From contig NZ_CP100605.1 in assembly GCF_031202265.1 (NCBI RefSeq), forward strand, positions 62,001 to 126,000: a stretch of DNA of 64,000 bases. The letters run 5' to 3'. The first letter of the stretch is position 1. The number at the start of each line of letters is the position of its first letter. Source of the stretch: Bradyrhizobium sp. Ash2021 (lineage in GTDB: Bacteria; Pseudomonadota; Alphaproteobacteria; Rhizobiales; Xanthobacteraceae). Below are positions 1 through 9,766 of the stretch, one piece after another. The notes under the pieces are model-generated. The model did not search any database. It saw only the letters and a list, made by a program, of their open reading frames with translations, and had not been told where the DNA came from. The position numbers and the translations under genes were made by a program.

Positions 1-680
1 ACGACGTCCACGAGCAATTCCGGGAAGGCATACCCGGTCATGGCGCCATCGGCTCCGCGCTCCATTTCGAAATCCAGAAACAGGCCTCCATTGCCGGTCA
101 GGATGGACACCTGCCGCATCGAACCATCACGCTCGAATGAGCGGAGTGCGGAGATTTTCTCGAGACCCGGCCAGTCTTCATGCTTCAGCATGATGCAGGA
201 AGGATGGTTCTGGACGATCTGGCGAATAACCTTTGGAGTCATGACGACAGATAGCGCCAAGGGATAATCCTGAATGACGAACGGAACATCGTCGCCGATC
301 GCTTCCACCGCCTGCGCGTAGTATCCGACGATCTGATCATCCGTCTTCAGCGAGGACGGCGGCGCGATCATGACACCGGCCGCGCCGTGATCCATTGCGA
401 CCCTGACAAGAGAGCGCATTGCGGAAAATCCAGGTGCGGAGATGCCGACAATGACCGGAACTTTTGTTCGCGACATCACCCGCCTGGTGATGGCGAAAGC
501 TTCCTCCTCGCTCAACTTTTGCGCTTCGCCTAAAATGCCGAGGATCGTAAGGCCGTTGGCGCCACGCTCCATATAGAAGTCAGTCACCCGATCGACTGAC
601 GCCATATCGACGGCTCCGGTCGTATCGAAGGGTGTGACCGCAATCGAATAGACGCCCTGGAATGTTTCGGCTTGCTTCAT
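1..680 (-). CDS. Dihydrodipicolinate synthase / N-acetylneuraminate lyase family protein (3' end outside window)
   Basis: About 226 codons are visible from the ATG at 680, and the frame stays open to the window edge. The N-terminus (GVYSIAVTPFD) and the GANGLTILGILGE stretch are typical of class I DHDPS/NAL aldolases. The catalytic Tyr (VIQDYP) and the Schiff-base Lys (IMLKHED) are both present. The family cleaves or condenses 2-oxo acids with pyruvate or similar compounds. It starts 18 nt after the SDR gene, so it is probably the last or near-last gene of an operon starting at 3782. In this context it more likely works in catabolism than in lysine synthesis. The exact substrate cannot be read from sequence. 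Confidence 0.85.
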   Translation of the reverse strand, partial: MKQAETFQGVYSIAVTPFDTTGAVDMASVDRVTDFYMERGANGLTILGILGEAQKLSEEEAFAITRRVMSRTKVPVIVGISAPGFSAMRSLVRVAMDHGAAGVMIAPPSSLKTDDQIVGYYAQAVEAIGDDVPFVIQDYPLALSVVMTPKVIRQIVQNHPSCIMLKHEDWPGLEKISALRSFERDGSMRQVSILTGNGGLFLDFEMERGADGAMTGYAFPELLVDV

Positions 681-698
681 CGCCGCTCAACCTCTTTG

Positions 699-1484
699 TT
701 AAATGCTGGGGATCAAGCCGCCGTCGACCCGAATGACGGAGCCGGTTACGTAGGACGAGCACTCACTGGCCAGGAACGCGACCACATTGGCGTATTCCTG
801 CGGCTCACCATATCGTCCCATCGGAATCGAAGCCGTGCTCTCGGCCGCCACCTGATCCGGGGCGCGCCCTTCGCGTTTCGCTTTCTGCTCATCGAGAAAT
901 TTGATGCGGTCGGTCGCGATGCGGCCAGGCACGATGATGTTGGCGGTTACTCCATCAGACGCGATCTCCCGCGCCAGCGTTTTGGACCACCCAACCAGGG
1001 ATAGCCGCAACGCGTTCGAAATTCCGAGATTTGCAATTGGCGCGACGATACCGGACGACGTGCTGGTAATGATGCGGCCCCATTTCCTTTGCCGCATGAC
1101 TGGCAATACACGATCGGTAATCGCGATCACCGACAGCACCATGTTTTGAAAGCTCTTATTCCAGAGCGCCGGGTCTTGACCAAACGCCGTCGTTGGCGGA
1201 GGCCCGCCTGTATTGTTGACAAGGATATCGACCGGACCCCAGTGAGCCTCGATCGCTTCAATCTTCGGATTGATGTCCTGAAGGTTGGCAAGATCCCACT
1301 CCAACCCGAACGCCTCACCGCCCTGCGGCGTGATTGCGCTGACCGACCGGTCCAGCGCGGCACGATCGATGTCGCCGAGCACGACCCGCGCTCCCTCCCG
1401 GACCAACGTCCGCGCGATCGCCGAGCCCAAGCCGCCGGCGGCGCCGAGAACGAGCGCTGTCTTGCCATTCAAACCAAGGTCCAT
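699..1484 (-). CDS. SDR-like oxidoreductase with atypical active site
   Basis: A 261-residue protein of normal SDR length. The Rossmann glycine motif is visible near residue 14 (LGAAGGLGSAIA), followed by the NNTGG motif and a C-terminal GSVIRVDGG. The usual YxxxK catalytic pair is not seen: where it should lie, after STSSGIVAPIANLG, the sequence reads ISNALRLSLVG. This resembles the known FabG-like SDR subgroup that lacks a perfect catalytic tetrad. It lies between the aldolase and PLP-enzyme genes, with a 129-nt gap to the latter, and is probably co-transcribed. A dehydrogenase role on a hydroxy- or oxo-acid intermediate is inferred. Confidence 0.85.
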   Translation of the reverse strand: MDLGLNGKTALVLGAAGGLGSAIARTLVREGARVVLGDIDRAALDRSVSAITPQGGEAFGLEWDLANLQDINPKIEAIEAHWGPVDILVNNTGGPPPTTAFGQDPALWNKSFQNMVLSVIAITDRVLPVMRQRKWGRIITSTSSGIVAPIANLGISNALRLSLVGWSKTLAREIASDGVTANIIVPGRIATDRIKFLDEQKAKREGRAPDQVAAESTASIPMGRYGEPQEYANVVAFLASECSSYVTGSVIRVDGGLIPSI

Positions 1485-1613
1485 ATTTCACCTAACTCCA
1501 CACTTCGACGTTTGTTGGCGCGTTGCATCGGCGTGTCGCCTCGCGATGCTCCGAATAAGGGGATCTGACAGGAGTCCAGCCACTCGCAACGTCGAGAAGG
1601 CGCCCGGTGACCC

Positions 1614-2705
1614 TCAGCGCTTGCAACCAAGCTGCTGCCGGTCCTCCCACCGCCCTGCCGAGGTCTTGACGATCGCCTTGTCGTACAGGTAGGCGGTCGT
1701 GCAGGTGTGTTGGGGCGTGAGAAAGAGCCGATCTCCGACCTTCAGGCCCTCGGCCTCGACGATGGTGTGCTCCTCGCTCATCGACACGATGCGGCCGTCC
1801 CAGCGGAAGCGCTCCGACAGTGGCTTGTCAGGCGAGATGGCCTTGGACCCGGCGTCGAAAGTTGCCGTTCCCGCATGAACCGATATCACCGTCGTGAGCA
1901 CAAAAGCCGCCTGCTCCCATTCCAGATCAGACAGCTCAATATCGTGTTGCGCGCTCGAATACGTCCAACTGCCCGGGGATACATAGCGCACCAGGTCGCG
2001 CGGCCAGAGATCGAAAGTATAGCTGCCGCCGGCCACCAGATCGGCATCAACCCCCTTCTGGCGCAGCACCGCCTGCAAATTGGCAATTTTTTCGGCGTTG
2101 CTCATAACCTGGCGACGACGCGCGTCGCGGTCGCCTTTGATATGTCCATCATAGGCGTGCCAGCCCGCGAAGCGACCGATATCATGGAGCGCGAATGCGA
2201 GATCGAGGGCCGCGGCTGTCATTGGCGCCCCGGTTCGCCCCATGCCAGGATCGAGGTCCACCCGCAGGTCCACATTGGTGTAATTGTCGCCTAACTGGGC
2301 ATTCCAGCTGTCCAAACCTCGCTTGGAATCGACCATGCCGGTCAAGCGCGCGCCCTCATTGTTGCGAGCGCACGAGAGAAACCGCGCGACATTGGCCGGA
2401 TTTACCGACGGATAGGCCCAGGTGACGTTCTTCGCGCCAGCTGCCACAGCCATTTCTACTTCGGCCGGAGTAGCGCACTTGAATGCCTCCACGCCCAGAT
2501 CGAGCAACAACTGAACGATCCAAGGTGCGCGATGCGTCTTGACGTGAGGCATGAGTCGCTCGACGCCTCCGCACGCTTCGATCGTCCGCTTCAGGTTATG
2601 ACGGATACCTTCTTCAAAAATGACAAAGCAGGGCGTCGAGACGTAGTCGTCCGGAAGCCGGTATTGCGGTGGCGAGATCTGGTTTTGATCAAGACGGCTA
2701 TCCAC
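1614..2705 (-). CDS. D-threonine aldolase / D-serine dehydratase-like PLP enzyme (DSD1 family)
   Basis: A 363-residue fold-type III PLP enzyme. The PLP lysine is about residue 56 in MPHVKTH, within an alanine-racemase-like N-terminal barrel. The C-terminal metal-binding His-x-Cys (TPQHTCTT) typical of D-serine dehydratase and D-threonine aldolase is present. Family members cleave D-threonine or related D-3-hydroxy amino acids to glycine plus aldehyde, or dehydrate D-serine. The neighbouring D-glutamate cyclase-type gene supports a D-amino-acid role. Which of the two reactions it performs is not determined. Confidence 0.85.
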   Translation of the reverse strand: MDSRLDQNQISPPQYRLPDDYVSTPCFVIFEEGIRHNLKRTIEACGGVERLMPHVKTHRAPWIVQLLLDLGVEAFKCATPAEVEMAVAAGAKNVTWAYPSVNPANVARFLSCARNNEGARLTGMVDSKRGLDSWNAQLGDNYTNVDLRVDLDPGMGRTGAPMTAAALDLAFALHDIGRFAGWHAYDGHIKGDRDARRRQVMSNAEKIANLQAVLRQKGVDADLVAGGSYTFDLWPRDLVRYVSPGSWTYSSAQHDIELSDLEWEQAAFVLTTVISVHAGTATFDAGSKAISPDKPLSERFRWDGRIVSMSEEHTIVEAEGLKVGDRLFLTPQHTCTTAYLYDKAIVKTSAGRWEDRQQLGCKR

Positions 2706-2837
2706 TAGTTCTTCTCCCGTTCAGGCTTTCACAGGTCAACCGATCCGGATGTCACGCGAGCGGCCCAAAAAGTCCCTGCATTGCTGGCGGCTGCTGAACG
2801 CCGAAGTTACGAAACCCGCGATATCACAACCGCCTTG

Positions 2838-3782
2838 TCAGGCTCCCGCTTCGTCTTTGACTCGCGAAGCCACAACATCGGCCATCTCTTCAAGCAGGCT
2901 CGCATGCTGGTCCCACGGGATTCGATCGACGCTCATTTGCGGCCGCCCAGGACTATCCACACGGCTGTCATCCACCGCCTGCCCGGTTTCGACCGCCGCG
3001 GATAGAAAACGGTGATCCATGACGCGATTGAAATGACGTAAGAGATCGGGACGCAGTTTCGGACTCATGCAGGCCATGGTGGCGAGGAGTCCATAGCCCC
3101 CCCAATTCGATACCCCGGCAACAATAAGGTAGTCGGCTGGCGTCGTTGCGGCGATCACGCTGCCGTTCGGAATCTCGCGCTCGACGATGTCCTTGGGCAA
3201 AGACCCCATGCCAATCTCATTCCCGCCATCTCCGATGCCGATAGTAAGCCAACGGGGCTTCCAGGTCGGATCCTCGAAAAGAAGATGGAGCGGCGCGGTT
3301 TCACGGGACATATCCCAGCCGTGCTCGCGATGAGGCTTTCCGTCCGATGCCGGCGAGACCCTCTCGATCGCAATGAGATGAGTGAGCGGCCGATCGCCTT
3401 CCTCGAGAAAACGCCGCAAGCGACGAACCGAGCTTTCCGCCGTCGAGACGACTTCAAGATTGACGGGCGCAGGAAGGGCGTCAACCACGGCCCACACCGC
3501 CTTCGCACATGGCGCATCGGTGATCACGGTAACGGCCACGCCGGCACTGGAGAGCCCGGCAGCCAGATGCGCCATTCCTCCCAAACCGTCTGTCTCCGGC
3601 GACGGCGGCGTAGCGTGCTTGATATAGAAACCGGTGACGATGCCGACATGCGCGTTGGGCGTGTTCAGGATCGACTCGGCCGCCCTGCCAAGATTCCCTT
3701 TCGCCCATTGCGTCATCCGGACGATGTCGCGCTTGACCTTGCGTCCGACGATTGCCTCGATGCGATTGACTGACTCGTTCAT
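2838..3782 (-). CDS. D-glutamate cyclase family protein (DUF4392)
   Basis: A 314-residue protein matching the DUF4392/D-glutamate cyclase domain. It shows GIVTGFYI near residue 48, the ETDGLGG segment, IGIGDGGNEIGMG near residue 180, and VAGVSNWGGYG. Known members convert D-glutamate to 5-oxo-D-proline. It is the first gene of the operon reading toward position 1. Its ATG at 3782 lies 14 nt from an AT-rich operator-like motif at 3797-3817, so its expression is probably controlled there. It is full length with no defects seen. Confidence 0.88.
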   Translation of the reverse strand: MNESVNRIEAIVGRKVKRDIVRMTQWAKGNLGRAAESILNTPNAHVGIVTGFYIKHATPPSPETDGLGGMAHLAAGLSSAGVAVTVITDAPCAKAVWAVVDALPAPVNLEVVSTAESSVRRLRRFLEEGDRPLTHLIAIERVSPASDGKPHREHGWDMSRETAPLHLLFEDPTWKPRWLTIGIGDGGNEIGMGSLPKDIVEREIPNGSVIAATTPADYLIVAGVSNWGGYGLLATMACMSPKLRPDLLRHFNRVMDHRFLSAAVETGQAVDDSRVDSPGRPQMSVDRIPWDQHASLLEEMADVVASRVKDEAGA

Positions 3783-3796
3783 TGCGTAGCGCCTCC

Positions 3797-3817
3797 AAAT
3801 ATATCCTACGTATATCC
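3797..3817 (-). promoter_or_regulatory. Putative operator, site 2 of a shared motif
   Basis: On the complement strand the site reads GGATATACGTAGGATATATT, just upstream of the D-glutamate cyclase start. It matches the site at 7154-7174 at 16 of 21 aligned positions; the shared core is GGATATA-n-GT-nnn-ATATATT. The two sites sit upstream of the two complement-strand operons of one cluster, which argues for a common regulator, probably the GntR protein at 8009. No binding data exist. Confidence 0.45.
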
Positions 3818-3934
3818 AATCTCATGAAATGCACAAGCCGGCCGCCCTGCATTTTGCTGCAAAAAGATGGAGAGCAATTACTTAAGGGGAGAGCGGCGCC
3901 GCGGCGTCCTTGCTGCATGTCGACCATCGTCAAA

Positions 3935-3962
3935 CGAGCCCGCGCGCCTTGTTGCGGGCTCG
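3935..3962 (-). terminator. Hairpin terminator after the ABC transporter operon
   Basis: A 9-bp perfect stem (CGAGCCCGC at 3935-3943 pairing with GCGGGCTCG at 3954-3962) with a 10-nt loop lies 20 nt after the stop of the binding-protein gene. A short T-run follows on the complement strand and another (CTTTT) on the plus strand, so it may act in both directions. It separates the transporter operon from the catabolic operon. Confidence 0.6.
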
Positions 3963-3982
3963 CTTTTGCGCCAACTCAGATC

Positions 3983-4834
3983 TCAAAGAATTTCAGACGC
4001 GTACTTGTCGTACAACCGCTGCACTTCGCCGTTAGCGGTAATGTAGCCGCACCATGTGTCGAGAAAGTTTTTCCAGGCGACATCACCGTATCGGATCATC
4101 CACGTGTTGGGACGCTTATCGAAAGGCTTGCTGGAATCAATGATCGCTGCCCAGTCCGGGTTGCGCTTCGCAAGAGCGTATGCCTCGCTGTCGCCGACGA
4201 TACACGCATTGGCGCGGCCGGCGCGCACAGGCTCGGCAGCCATGGAATATTGACCTGTCACCGCAATAAACTTTGCCTTTGGAAAAAGGCGCGGCATCCG
4301 CTGCTCGTCGCTCGATCCCCCGTTTACGGCGATCGTTACATCCGGATTGTTGAGATCGGCAGCGGACTGAAACTTGTCTGCGTCTGCCTTGCGGATGATC
4401 GCCAGGCTTCCCTTTGACCATAGAGGCCCGACATAGTTGCATACCGTCGCACGCGGCACCGTATAGGTCGCAGACGAGCCAAACAGATCGTAGTCACCCG
4501 AACGAAGCGCAACGGTGGCATTTGCAAATGTCACCTCGTGCCAATTTACGGTCATCTCCAGGTCCTTTGCCAAAAGCTCGACAAGTTCCTTGTAAATTCC
4601 TTTCAACTCCCCGGTTTTCGCGTCCTTGTAAAACCACAACGGCAGCTGCGCGAAGCCTACCTCGAGCGCCCCTCCCTTCTTGATCTTTGCCAATACGGAC
4701 TTGGCGTCGACCCCTGACTCAAGAAGTTGCGAGTTCGCCTCGCGCGCCATGCCTGCGATAGTCGCCGCCCCCGCGCCGGCGGCCAATACTCCTGTCAACA
4801 AGTTGCGCTTTGTGACGTTCAAGAAATTCTGCAT
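3983..4834 (-). CDS. Amino-acid ABC transporter periplasmic substrate-binding protein
   Basis: A 283-residue family 3 solute-binding protein. Residues 1 to about 33 form an export signal with a basic start (TKRNLLTG) and an Ala/Gly-rich core. The mature part shows GVLxVGF-like KKGGALEVGFAQLP, the MTVNWHEVTFANATVALRSG segment, and the second-lobe WSKGSLAIIRKADADKF. It delivers a polar amino acid or derivative to the permease pair encoded just upstream (4889-6275). It is the last gene of its operon, followed by a hairpin terminator. Ligand specificity is unknown; the neighbours suggest a D-amino acid or similar compound. Confidence 0.9.
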   Translation of the reverse strand: MQNFLNVTKRNLLTGVLAAGAGAATIAGMAREANSQLLESGVDAKSVLAKIKKGGALEVGFAQLPLWFYKDAKTGELKGIYKELVELLAKDLEMTVNWHEVTFANATVALRSGDYDLFGSSATYTVPRATVCNYVGPLWSKGSLAIIRKADADKFQSAADLNNPDVTIAVNGGSSDEQRMPRLFPKAKFIAVTGQYSMAAEPVRAGRANACIVGDSEAYALAKRNPDWAAIIDSSKPFDKRPNTWMIRYGDVAWKNFLDTWCGYITANGEVQRLYDKYASEIL

Positions 4835-4888
4835 TGCCTGCTCCTAGATGTCTGCACCCAGCAGGCCGTGCAACGGCCTGATGTGATG

Positions 4889-5566
4889 TCATCGATGATT
4901 TGCGATTCCGAACTTGGTTTGAAAGTGAACGTAGGCGTAGTTGGCGGCTCTGGAGATGGTGAAGATAAGCAAGAAATACACCAGCGCGATTGTGCTCAGC
5001 ACTTCTATCGGCTCGTACCACTGATTCACGATCTTGAGGCCCTGGTACATCAAGTCGGAAATCGCGATGACCGAGACCAGCGTCGATGACTTCACGACGA
5101 CAGCAAGCTGATTGATCACCACGGGGGCAACAACCAACGCGACCTGAGGCGCCTCAATGCGAGACATGATGCGCCATCGACTCATTCCGACCGCCAGCGC
5201 TGCTTCGCGCTGACCTTTCGGCAATCCCTCAAATCCCGACCGGAACGTTTCAGCAAGATATCCGCTTGACTGCAAAGCCAACGCGATTATTCCGGCCCCA
5301 ACAACGGTCTGCGGAAATCCGAAAACCTCCGGCCATACATAGTTGACCCACAGCAACTGCACTAGAATTGGTGTCGCGCGACAGAATTCGATGTAGCCGA
5401 CCGCGACAATCTTCAAATAGCCGCCCCGCAGTCGAATGAAGCAAGCTACCATGCCGAGCAGCAGCGCCAGGAGGAACGCCCAAAAACAGACGTACGTCGT
5501 AACCCAAAGCCCAGAGAGGAGCGCGTCTATATTGGCTAAAACAAAGCGGTTGAAGTTTTCTATCAT
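4889..5566 (-). CDS. Amino-acid ABC transporter permease (HisM/GlnP type)
   Basis: A 225-residue inner-membrane protein with about five membrane helices. The permease EAA loop is seen as GLPKGQREAALAVGMS. The start at 5566 (MIENFNRFVL) is chosen because it follows a GAGG ribosome site and leaves a 7-nt gap to the upstream permease; a longer reading frame would overlap that gene. It pairs with the 5574 permease to form the heteromeric channel, a usual arrangement for polar amino-acid importers. Confidence 0.9.
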   Translation of the reverse strand: MIENFNRFVLANIDALLSGLWVTTYVCFWAFLLALLLGMVACFIRLRGGYLKIVAVGYIEFCRATPILVQLLWVNYVWPEVFGFPQTVVGAGIIALALQSSGYLAETFRSGFEGLPKGQREAALAVGMSRWRIMSRIEAPQVALVVAPVVINQLAVVVKSSTLVSVIAISDLMYQGLKIVNQWYEPIEVLSTIALVYFLLIFTISRAANYAYVHFQTKFGIANHR

Positions 5567-5573
5567 TGACGCC

Positions 5574-6275
5574 TCACGCCCATCCCCGACCGCGCCATTT
5601 CTCTGTAAGCTGCTGGAGCACCTGGGTCGCAAGAATAATGACCGCGCAGTAGAGCAGCGCTGCACCGGTATAAAGCGGGACCGGCCGCATCTCGGCGACG
5701 CTGACCATCGAGACCTGGTACATAATGTCCTGCACGGTTATCAACGACACGATCGTCGTTGATTTGAAAAGCGACACCAGTGAGTTGATCGCCTCGGGCA
5801 GCATCCTGCGCACAGCCTGGGGCAGCATGATCCGGCGCAGCATCGTAAAACGCGACATTCCGAGAGAGAGCGCGGCCTCGGTCTGGCCGGACGAGATGGA
5901 CCGCAATCCCGCGCGCACCGTCTCCGACATGAATCCGCTACAGGCGATTCCGAGTCCTATGACTGCCGCTGCGTGAGGGCTGAGTTTGAAGTGGGTACCC
6001 AGCATCTTGCCGATGATAAGGGGGAGAACGAAGTAGATCCACACAAGGAGCACGTACTCCGGCGTATTTCTAAAGAATTCGGTATAGGCAGTCGCCGCCC
6101 ATCTCACGGCAGGGCGCTGGCTGAGGCGCGCTGTTCCTACGACGAACGCGATCAAGACGGCGAGAATTGCGCTCTCAATAAAAATATAAACATTCTGCTT
6201 GAGTCCAGTCAGCAGCGTTACGCGATACTCCCAAAACAGGGCAGGGTTAAGCGCATCGTGAAGGGCGGCAAACAT
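5574..6275 (-). CDS. Amino-acid ABC transporter permease (HisQ/GlnP type)
   Basis: A 233-residue membrane protein. The N-terminus lies before the first helix (YRVTLLTGLKQNVYIF), and the EAA-type loop reads SGQTEAALSLGMSRF, the contact site for the ATPase. It sits 5 nt after the ATPase stop and 7 nt before the partner permease, so the three are translated from one transcript. Both permeases are full length. Confidence 0.9.
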   Translation of the reverse strand: MFAALHDALNPALFWEYRVTLLTGLKQNVYIFIESAILAVLIAFVVGTARLSQRPAVRWAATAYTEFFRNTPEYVLLVWIYFVLPLIIGKMLGTHFKLSPHAAAVIGLGIACSGFMSETVRAGLRSISSGQTEAALSLGMSRFTMLRRIMLPQAVRRMLPEAINSLVSLFKSTTIVSLITVQDIMYQVSMVSVAEMRPVPLYTGAALLYCAVIILATQVLQQLTEKWRGRGWA

Positions 6276-6280
6276 GATGA

Positions 6281-7060
<780 letters not shown>

Positions 7061-7153
7061 GACTCCCCCCCAATAACCGGAGCATCCACCATCCGCGCGC
7101 CAACGACATGCGCACCCAATCTCATTGGCCCGCAATGCGGCTTGACTATTCCA

Positions 7154-7174
7154 GGATATATGTCACATATATTG
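7154..7174 (+). promoter_or_regulatory. Putative operator, palindromic site 1 of a shared motif
   Basis: Positions 7156-7172 form a perfect odd palindrome, ATATATGT-C-ACATATAT. It lies about 95 nt upstream of the ATPase start and about 250 nt upstream of ridA, so it could serve either direction. A related site is at 3797-3817. The TGT-n-ACA core is compatible with GntR/FCD operators, and a gene for such a regulator is at 8009. Confidence 0.5.
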
Positions 7175-7421
7175 TTGTCAAGACGCCGAAATAAGCAGCG
7201 TTGCACCATTTTCTCTCAGTCTTGACTGAACAAAGAGCACATCGGGCAACTGAAATTCATGCGAGATTGACCGCTCAACAGAAGGCATGAAGCAAACCAA
7301 ACCGAGTAAGCAGTGTAGAGAGTGTGGCTGAGCGGGCAGCCGCATTGGCTCGACATGAAATTGTCTGTGCCGCTTCTATGAGGTCCTCTTACAGGGCCTT
7401 TCGATCTCAGCGAGGAACGTA

Positions 7422-7829
7422 ATGACGCTTTCTAGAGCCGAAGACCTGCTACCGACCGGGGGCCACTACTCGATGGGACTGCGCGCGGGCGACTTTGTAT
7501 TTACGGCAGGCCAGACTCCACGAGATCTCAAACGAAATGTGATAGGGAGCAATATAGAAGAGCAAACGGTTGCGACGCTTGAAAATGTCCAGCGCGTCCT
7601 GTCGGAATTCGGAGCAACGCTCGATAACGTCGTCAAGGCAACTGTGCACCTCGCAAACCTGGCTGACGCATCCCGGTTCAACACTGTTTATTCTCGGTAT
7701 TTTCCGCAGACCAGACCCGTCCGTACCGTGACCGGCAGCCAGCTCAACGGAGTTTTGGTGGAGATCGATGTGGTGGCGTTCCTTGGCCCGACGGCAGACA
7801 CGAAGGCCGTAAACGAGAAAAACGCCTGA
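7422..7829 (+). CDS. RidA / YjgF / UK114 family protein
   Basis: A 135-residue protein of usual RidA length. Family features include DFVFTAGQTPRD, the VKATVHLANLADASRFN segment, and the conserved Arg about residue 101 in RPVRTVTG followed by VLVEIDVVAF. RidA proteins hydrolyse reactive enamine/imine intermediates released by PLP enzymes such as serine/threonine dehydratases. That matches the PLP enzyme at 1614. The ATG has a GAGGA ribosome site 6 nt upstream. It is divergent from the transporter operon. Confidence 0.88.
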   Translation: MTLSRAEDLLPTGGHYSMGLRAGDFVFTAGQTPRDLKRNVIGSNIEEQTVATLENVQRVLSEFGATLDNVVKATVHLANLADASRFNTVYSRYFPQTRPVRTVTGSQLNGVLVEIDVVAFLGPTADTKAVNEKNA

Positions 7830-8008
7830 GCTGCGGATTGGCATGAGCCCCTTTCGCAAGTCCAAAGCACTCATCAACCGGAGTTGTTCCCCGCTCACTT
7901 GGACCAAGCGGGAAATCTGGTTGTCGCCTCAAGATTTGAGTCGTATGCGAAGCCGCCAAGGGCAAATCGAAGACGAAAATCTAGAAACTCATTCATGACA
8001 GGGTTGCG

Positions 8009-8860
8009 ATGAAACGGTTGAAAAATGGCGCCAAACCTTCGGTTCGTCGAAAGACAGCCCGCGGCGCCGTTACCTCTCCCTCTAAAGCCACCGTTCCTTC
8101 GGACGCGAAGAAGCGTCGCAATGCGTCACAAACCGAAGCGGCGGTTGATCTCATCCGATCAAGAATTATCGATATGAGTCTCGAACCGGGGAGCAAGCTG
8201 GACGAGCCGCTTCTCATCAATCATTTCAAGCTCGGCCGCACGCCAGCTCGGGAGGCGATCAACCGACTCATTGCCGAGGGCCTGGTCAATATCTTTCCAA
8301 ATCGCGGGGGCACGTTCGTTCGCGGGTTAGACTTCGGCGAGATCGGCGAGGTTCTCGTCGCCAATCAGCTGGTTGAGTCCGTTCTCGCCCAACTCTGCCG
8401 GTTTGACGATCCCGGCCTTGTGCAGGACCTCGAAGAAATTCAAGCCAGATACACTGGCGAAGTTCGAATGAAATCGTTCCTTGGTATTACATCCACTAAC
8501 CAAGAGTTTCACCTCAGAATGCATCGCTCGATTGGAAATGCCCTCTTCTATGAATTCGCGCTGTCAACCCACCGCCACGTGAGACGGTTGCTCGTTCTGG
8601 TTTATAAAATGGAGAACACCAAGAAGAGCCTGCTTGAGTCACGACTGCAGATCAACTTGAACGAACATCTGCAGATCATCGACGCCATTCGTCATAGTGA
8701 TCGCGGCGCATTGAACGAGTTACTTCCCGCCCACGCCCGGCAGACACAGACCCGACTCCAGGAAATTCTGAACGACAAGACGGTTCCGCCGCTCTCGCTG
8801 GATCGGTTAACCAGCGACATCTTTGGCATGATGCCGTTCTCAAAAGCTACCCGAGGTTAA
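8009..8860 (+). CDS. GntR family transcriptional regulator (FCD subfamily)
   Basis: A 283-residue regulator. About 45 basic, disordered-looking residues precede a winged helix (IRSRIIDMSLEPGSKLDEP ... GRTPAREAINRL), and an all-helical FCD ligand domain follows with the family His/Asp-type metal residues plausible in FHLRMH. FCD regulators usually sense small organic acids or amino-acid derivatives and repress neighbouring catabolic genes. The candidate operators at 7154 and 3797 are its most likely targets. Another downstream ATG as start cannot be excluded, since the basic tail is unusually long. Confidence 0.88.
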   Translation: MKRLKNGAKPSVRRKTARGAVTSPSKATVPSDAKKRRNASQTEAAVDLIRSRIIDMSLEPGSKLDEPLLINHFKLGRTPAREAINRLIAEGLVNIFPNRGGTFVRGLDFGEIGEVLVANQLVESVLAQLCRFDDPGLVQDLEEIQARYTGEVRMKSFLGITSTNQEFHLRMHRSIGNALFYEFALSTHRHVRRLLVLVYKMENTKKSLLESRLQINLNEHLQIIDAIRHSDRGALNELLPAHARQTQTRLQEILNDKTVPPLSLDRLTSDIFGMMPFSKATRG

Positions 8861-9121
8861 ACGGAAACTTCGGGATCAGGGTGTTGTCTCCTGCACCACG
8901 TCCGCCAGATCGGGACTGTCTTCGTCGCCAGCGGATGGTCTCTTGGCCGCGTCCCGCGGGACATGTACCAAGATCGTTGGCAGGTCCGGTGATCGAGGTC
9001 ACAGCGTCAGTTTGCCGCAATCTTGCCGAAGGCTGCCCGAGCGCGTGGAGCTGGCAGAACTTTCGCACCAAACTTGAAGCTTGCCGGCGCGATTGTCGAA
9101 TAGCACCTCATTCGGCAAGCG
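8861..9121. other. Intergenic, no gene recognised
   Basis: 261 bases after the GntR gene. An imperfect inverted repeat spans the end of the gene (CCCGAGGTT / AACTTCGGG) but has no T-run. Nothing else recognisable was found. Confidence 0.5.
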
Positions 9122-9545
9122 CTGACTGTCCATATCGACCGTATCAAGATTGTCTGCTCCAACTGTCGCAAGACTGTTAACGAGCGGGCACAGCGACTGG
9201 AACCGGGTTAACCAGGTCCAGTGCCTCCACTGCATCAGGCTGATCACCTTCGATAGCAGCTCGGAAGACCCGAACATCAGGCGCCCTTTGAAGGCGGCGC
9301 GCGCCTTTCGGATAGCAGCGGAAGAGGCGCTTGTGCTGGCGCGACTGGCCGCCCAGGCGCCTAAGCCAGATTCCGTTCATGGAGCCGCCTCATGCAACGG
9401 CGATTTGGTACGATCTGCCGGGGGCCTTGGGACTAGGCGCGGGAAAAAAAACCGCTTTACAGCGGGCATCAGGCGCATCGTGTCGGTGGGCGTAGCAACC
9501 AGAACCAGTGGTAAGCCGTGCCTCGACGGGCTCAGCGGGCTCTAA
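9122..9545 (+). pseudogene. Frameshifted small zinc-ribbon protein remnant
   Basis: One frame reads HIDRIKIVCSNCRKTVNERA, and a second, one base shifted near 9210, continues QVQCLHCIRLITFDSSSEDP and a Leu/Ala-rich tail. Joined, they give two CxxC knuckles about 25 residues apart, as in small zinc-ribbon proteins. No start codon was found in frame after the stop at 9101. It is therefore called a decayed gene; a database match was not tested. Confidence 0.4.
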
Positions 9546-9766
9546 CCAACGTCCGCTTCATCCCTCAACAACGGACATCCCGCTTGTGAATTGGGATGTC
9601 GGTTTCGTGCCAATGAACGAACCCGCTCTCGCGGGAGGGTGCGGCGGCGAGGTCGGGCGCATTGCGTCTGGCACAGTAATCATTTGATCGAACGCGGGTG
9701 ACGGGCGGGCGCTCCGTCTTGAGGATCGAGGGGTCAAGCACTCCAACCTCTAGACAGGAGCCCCCA

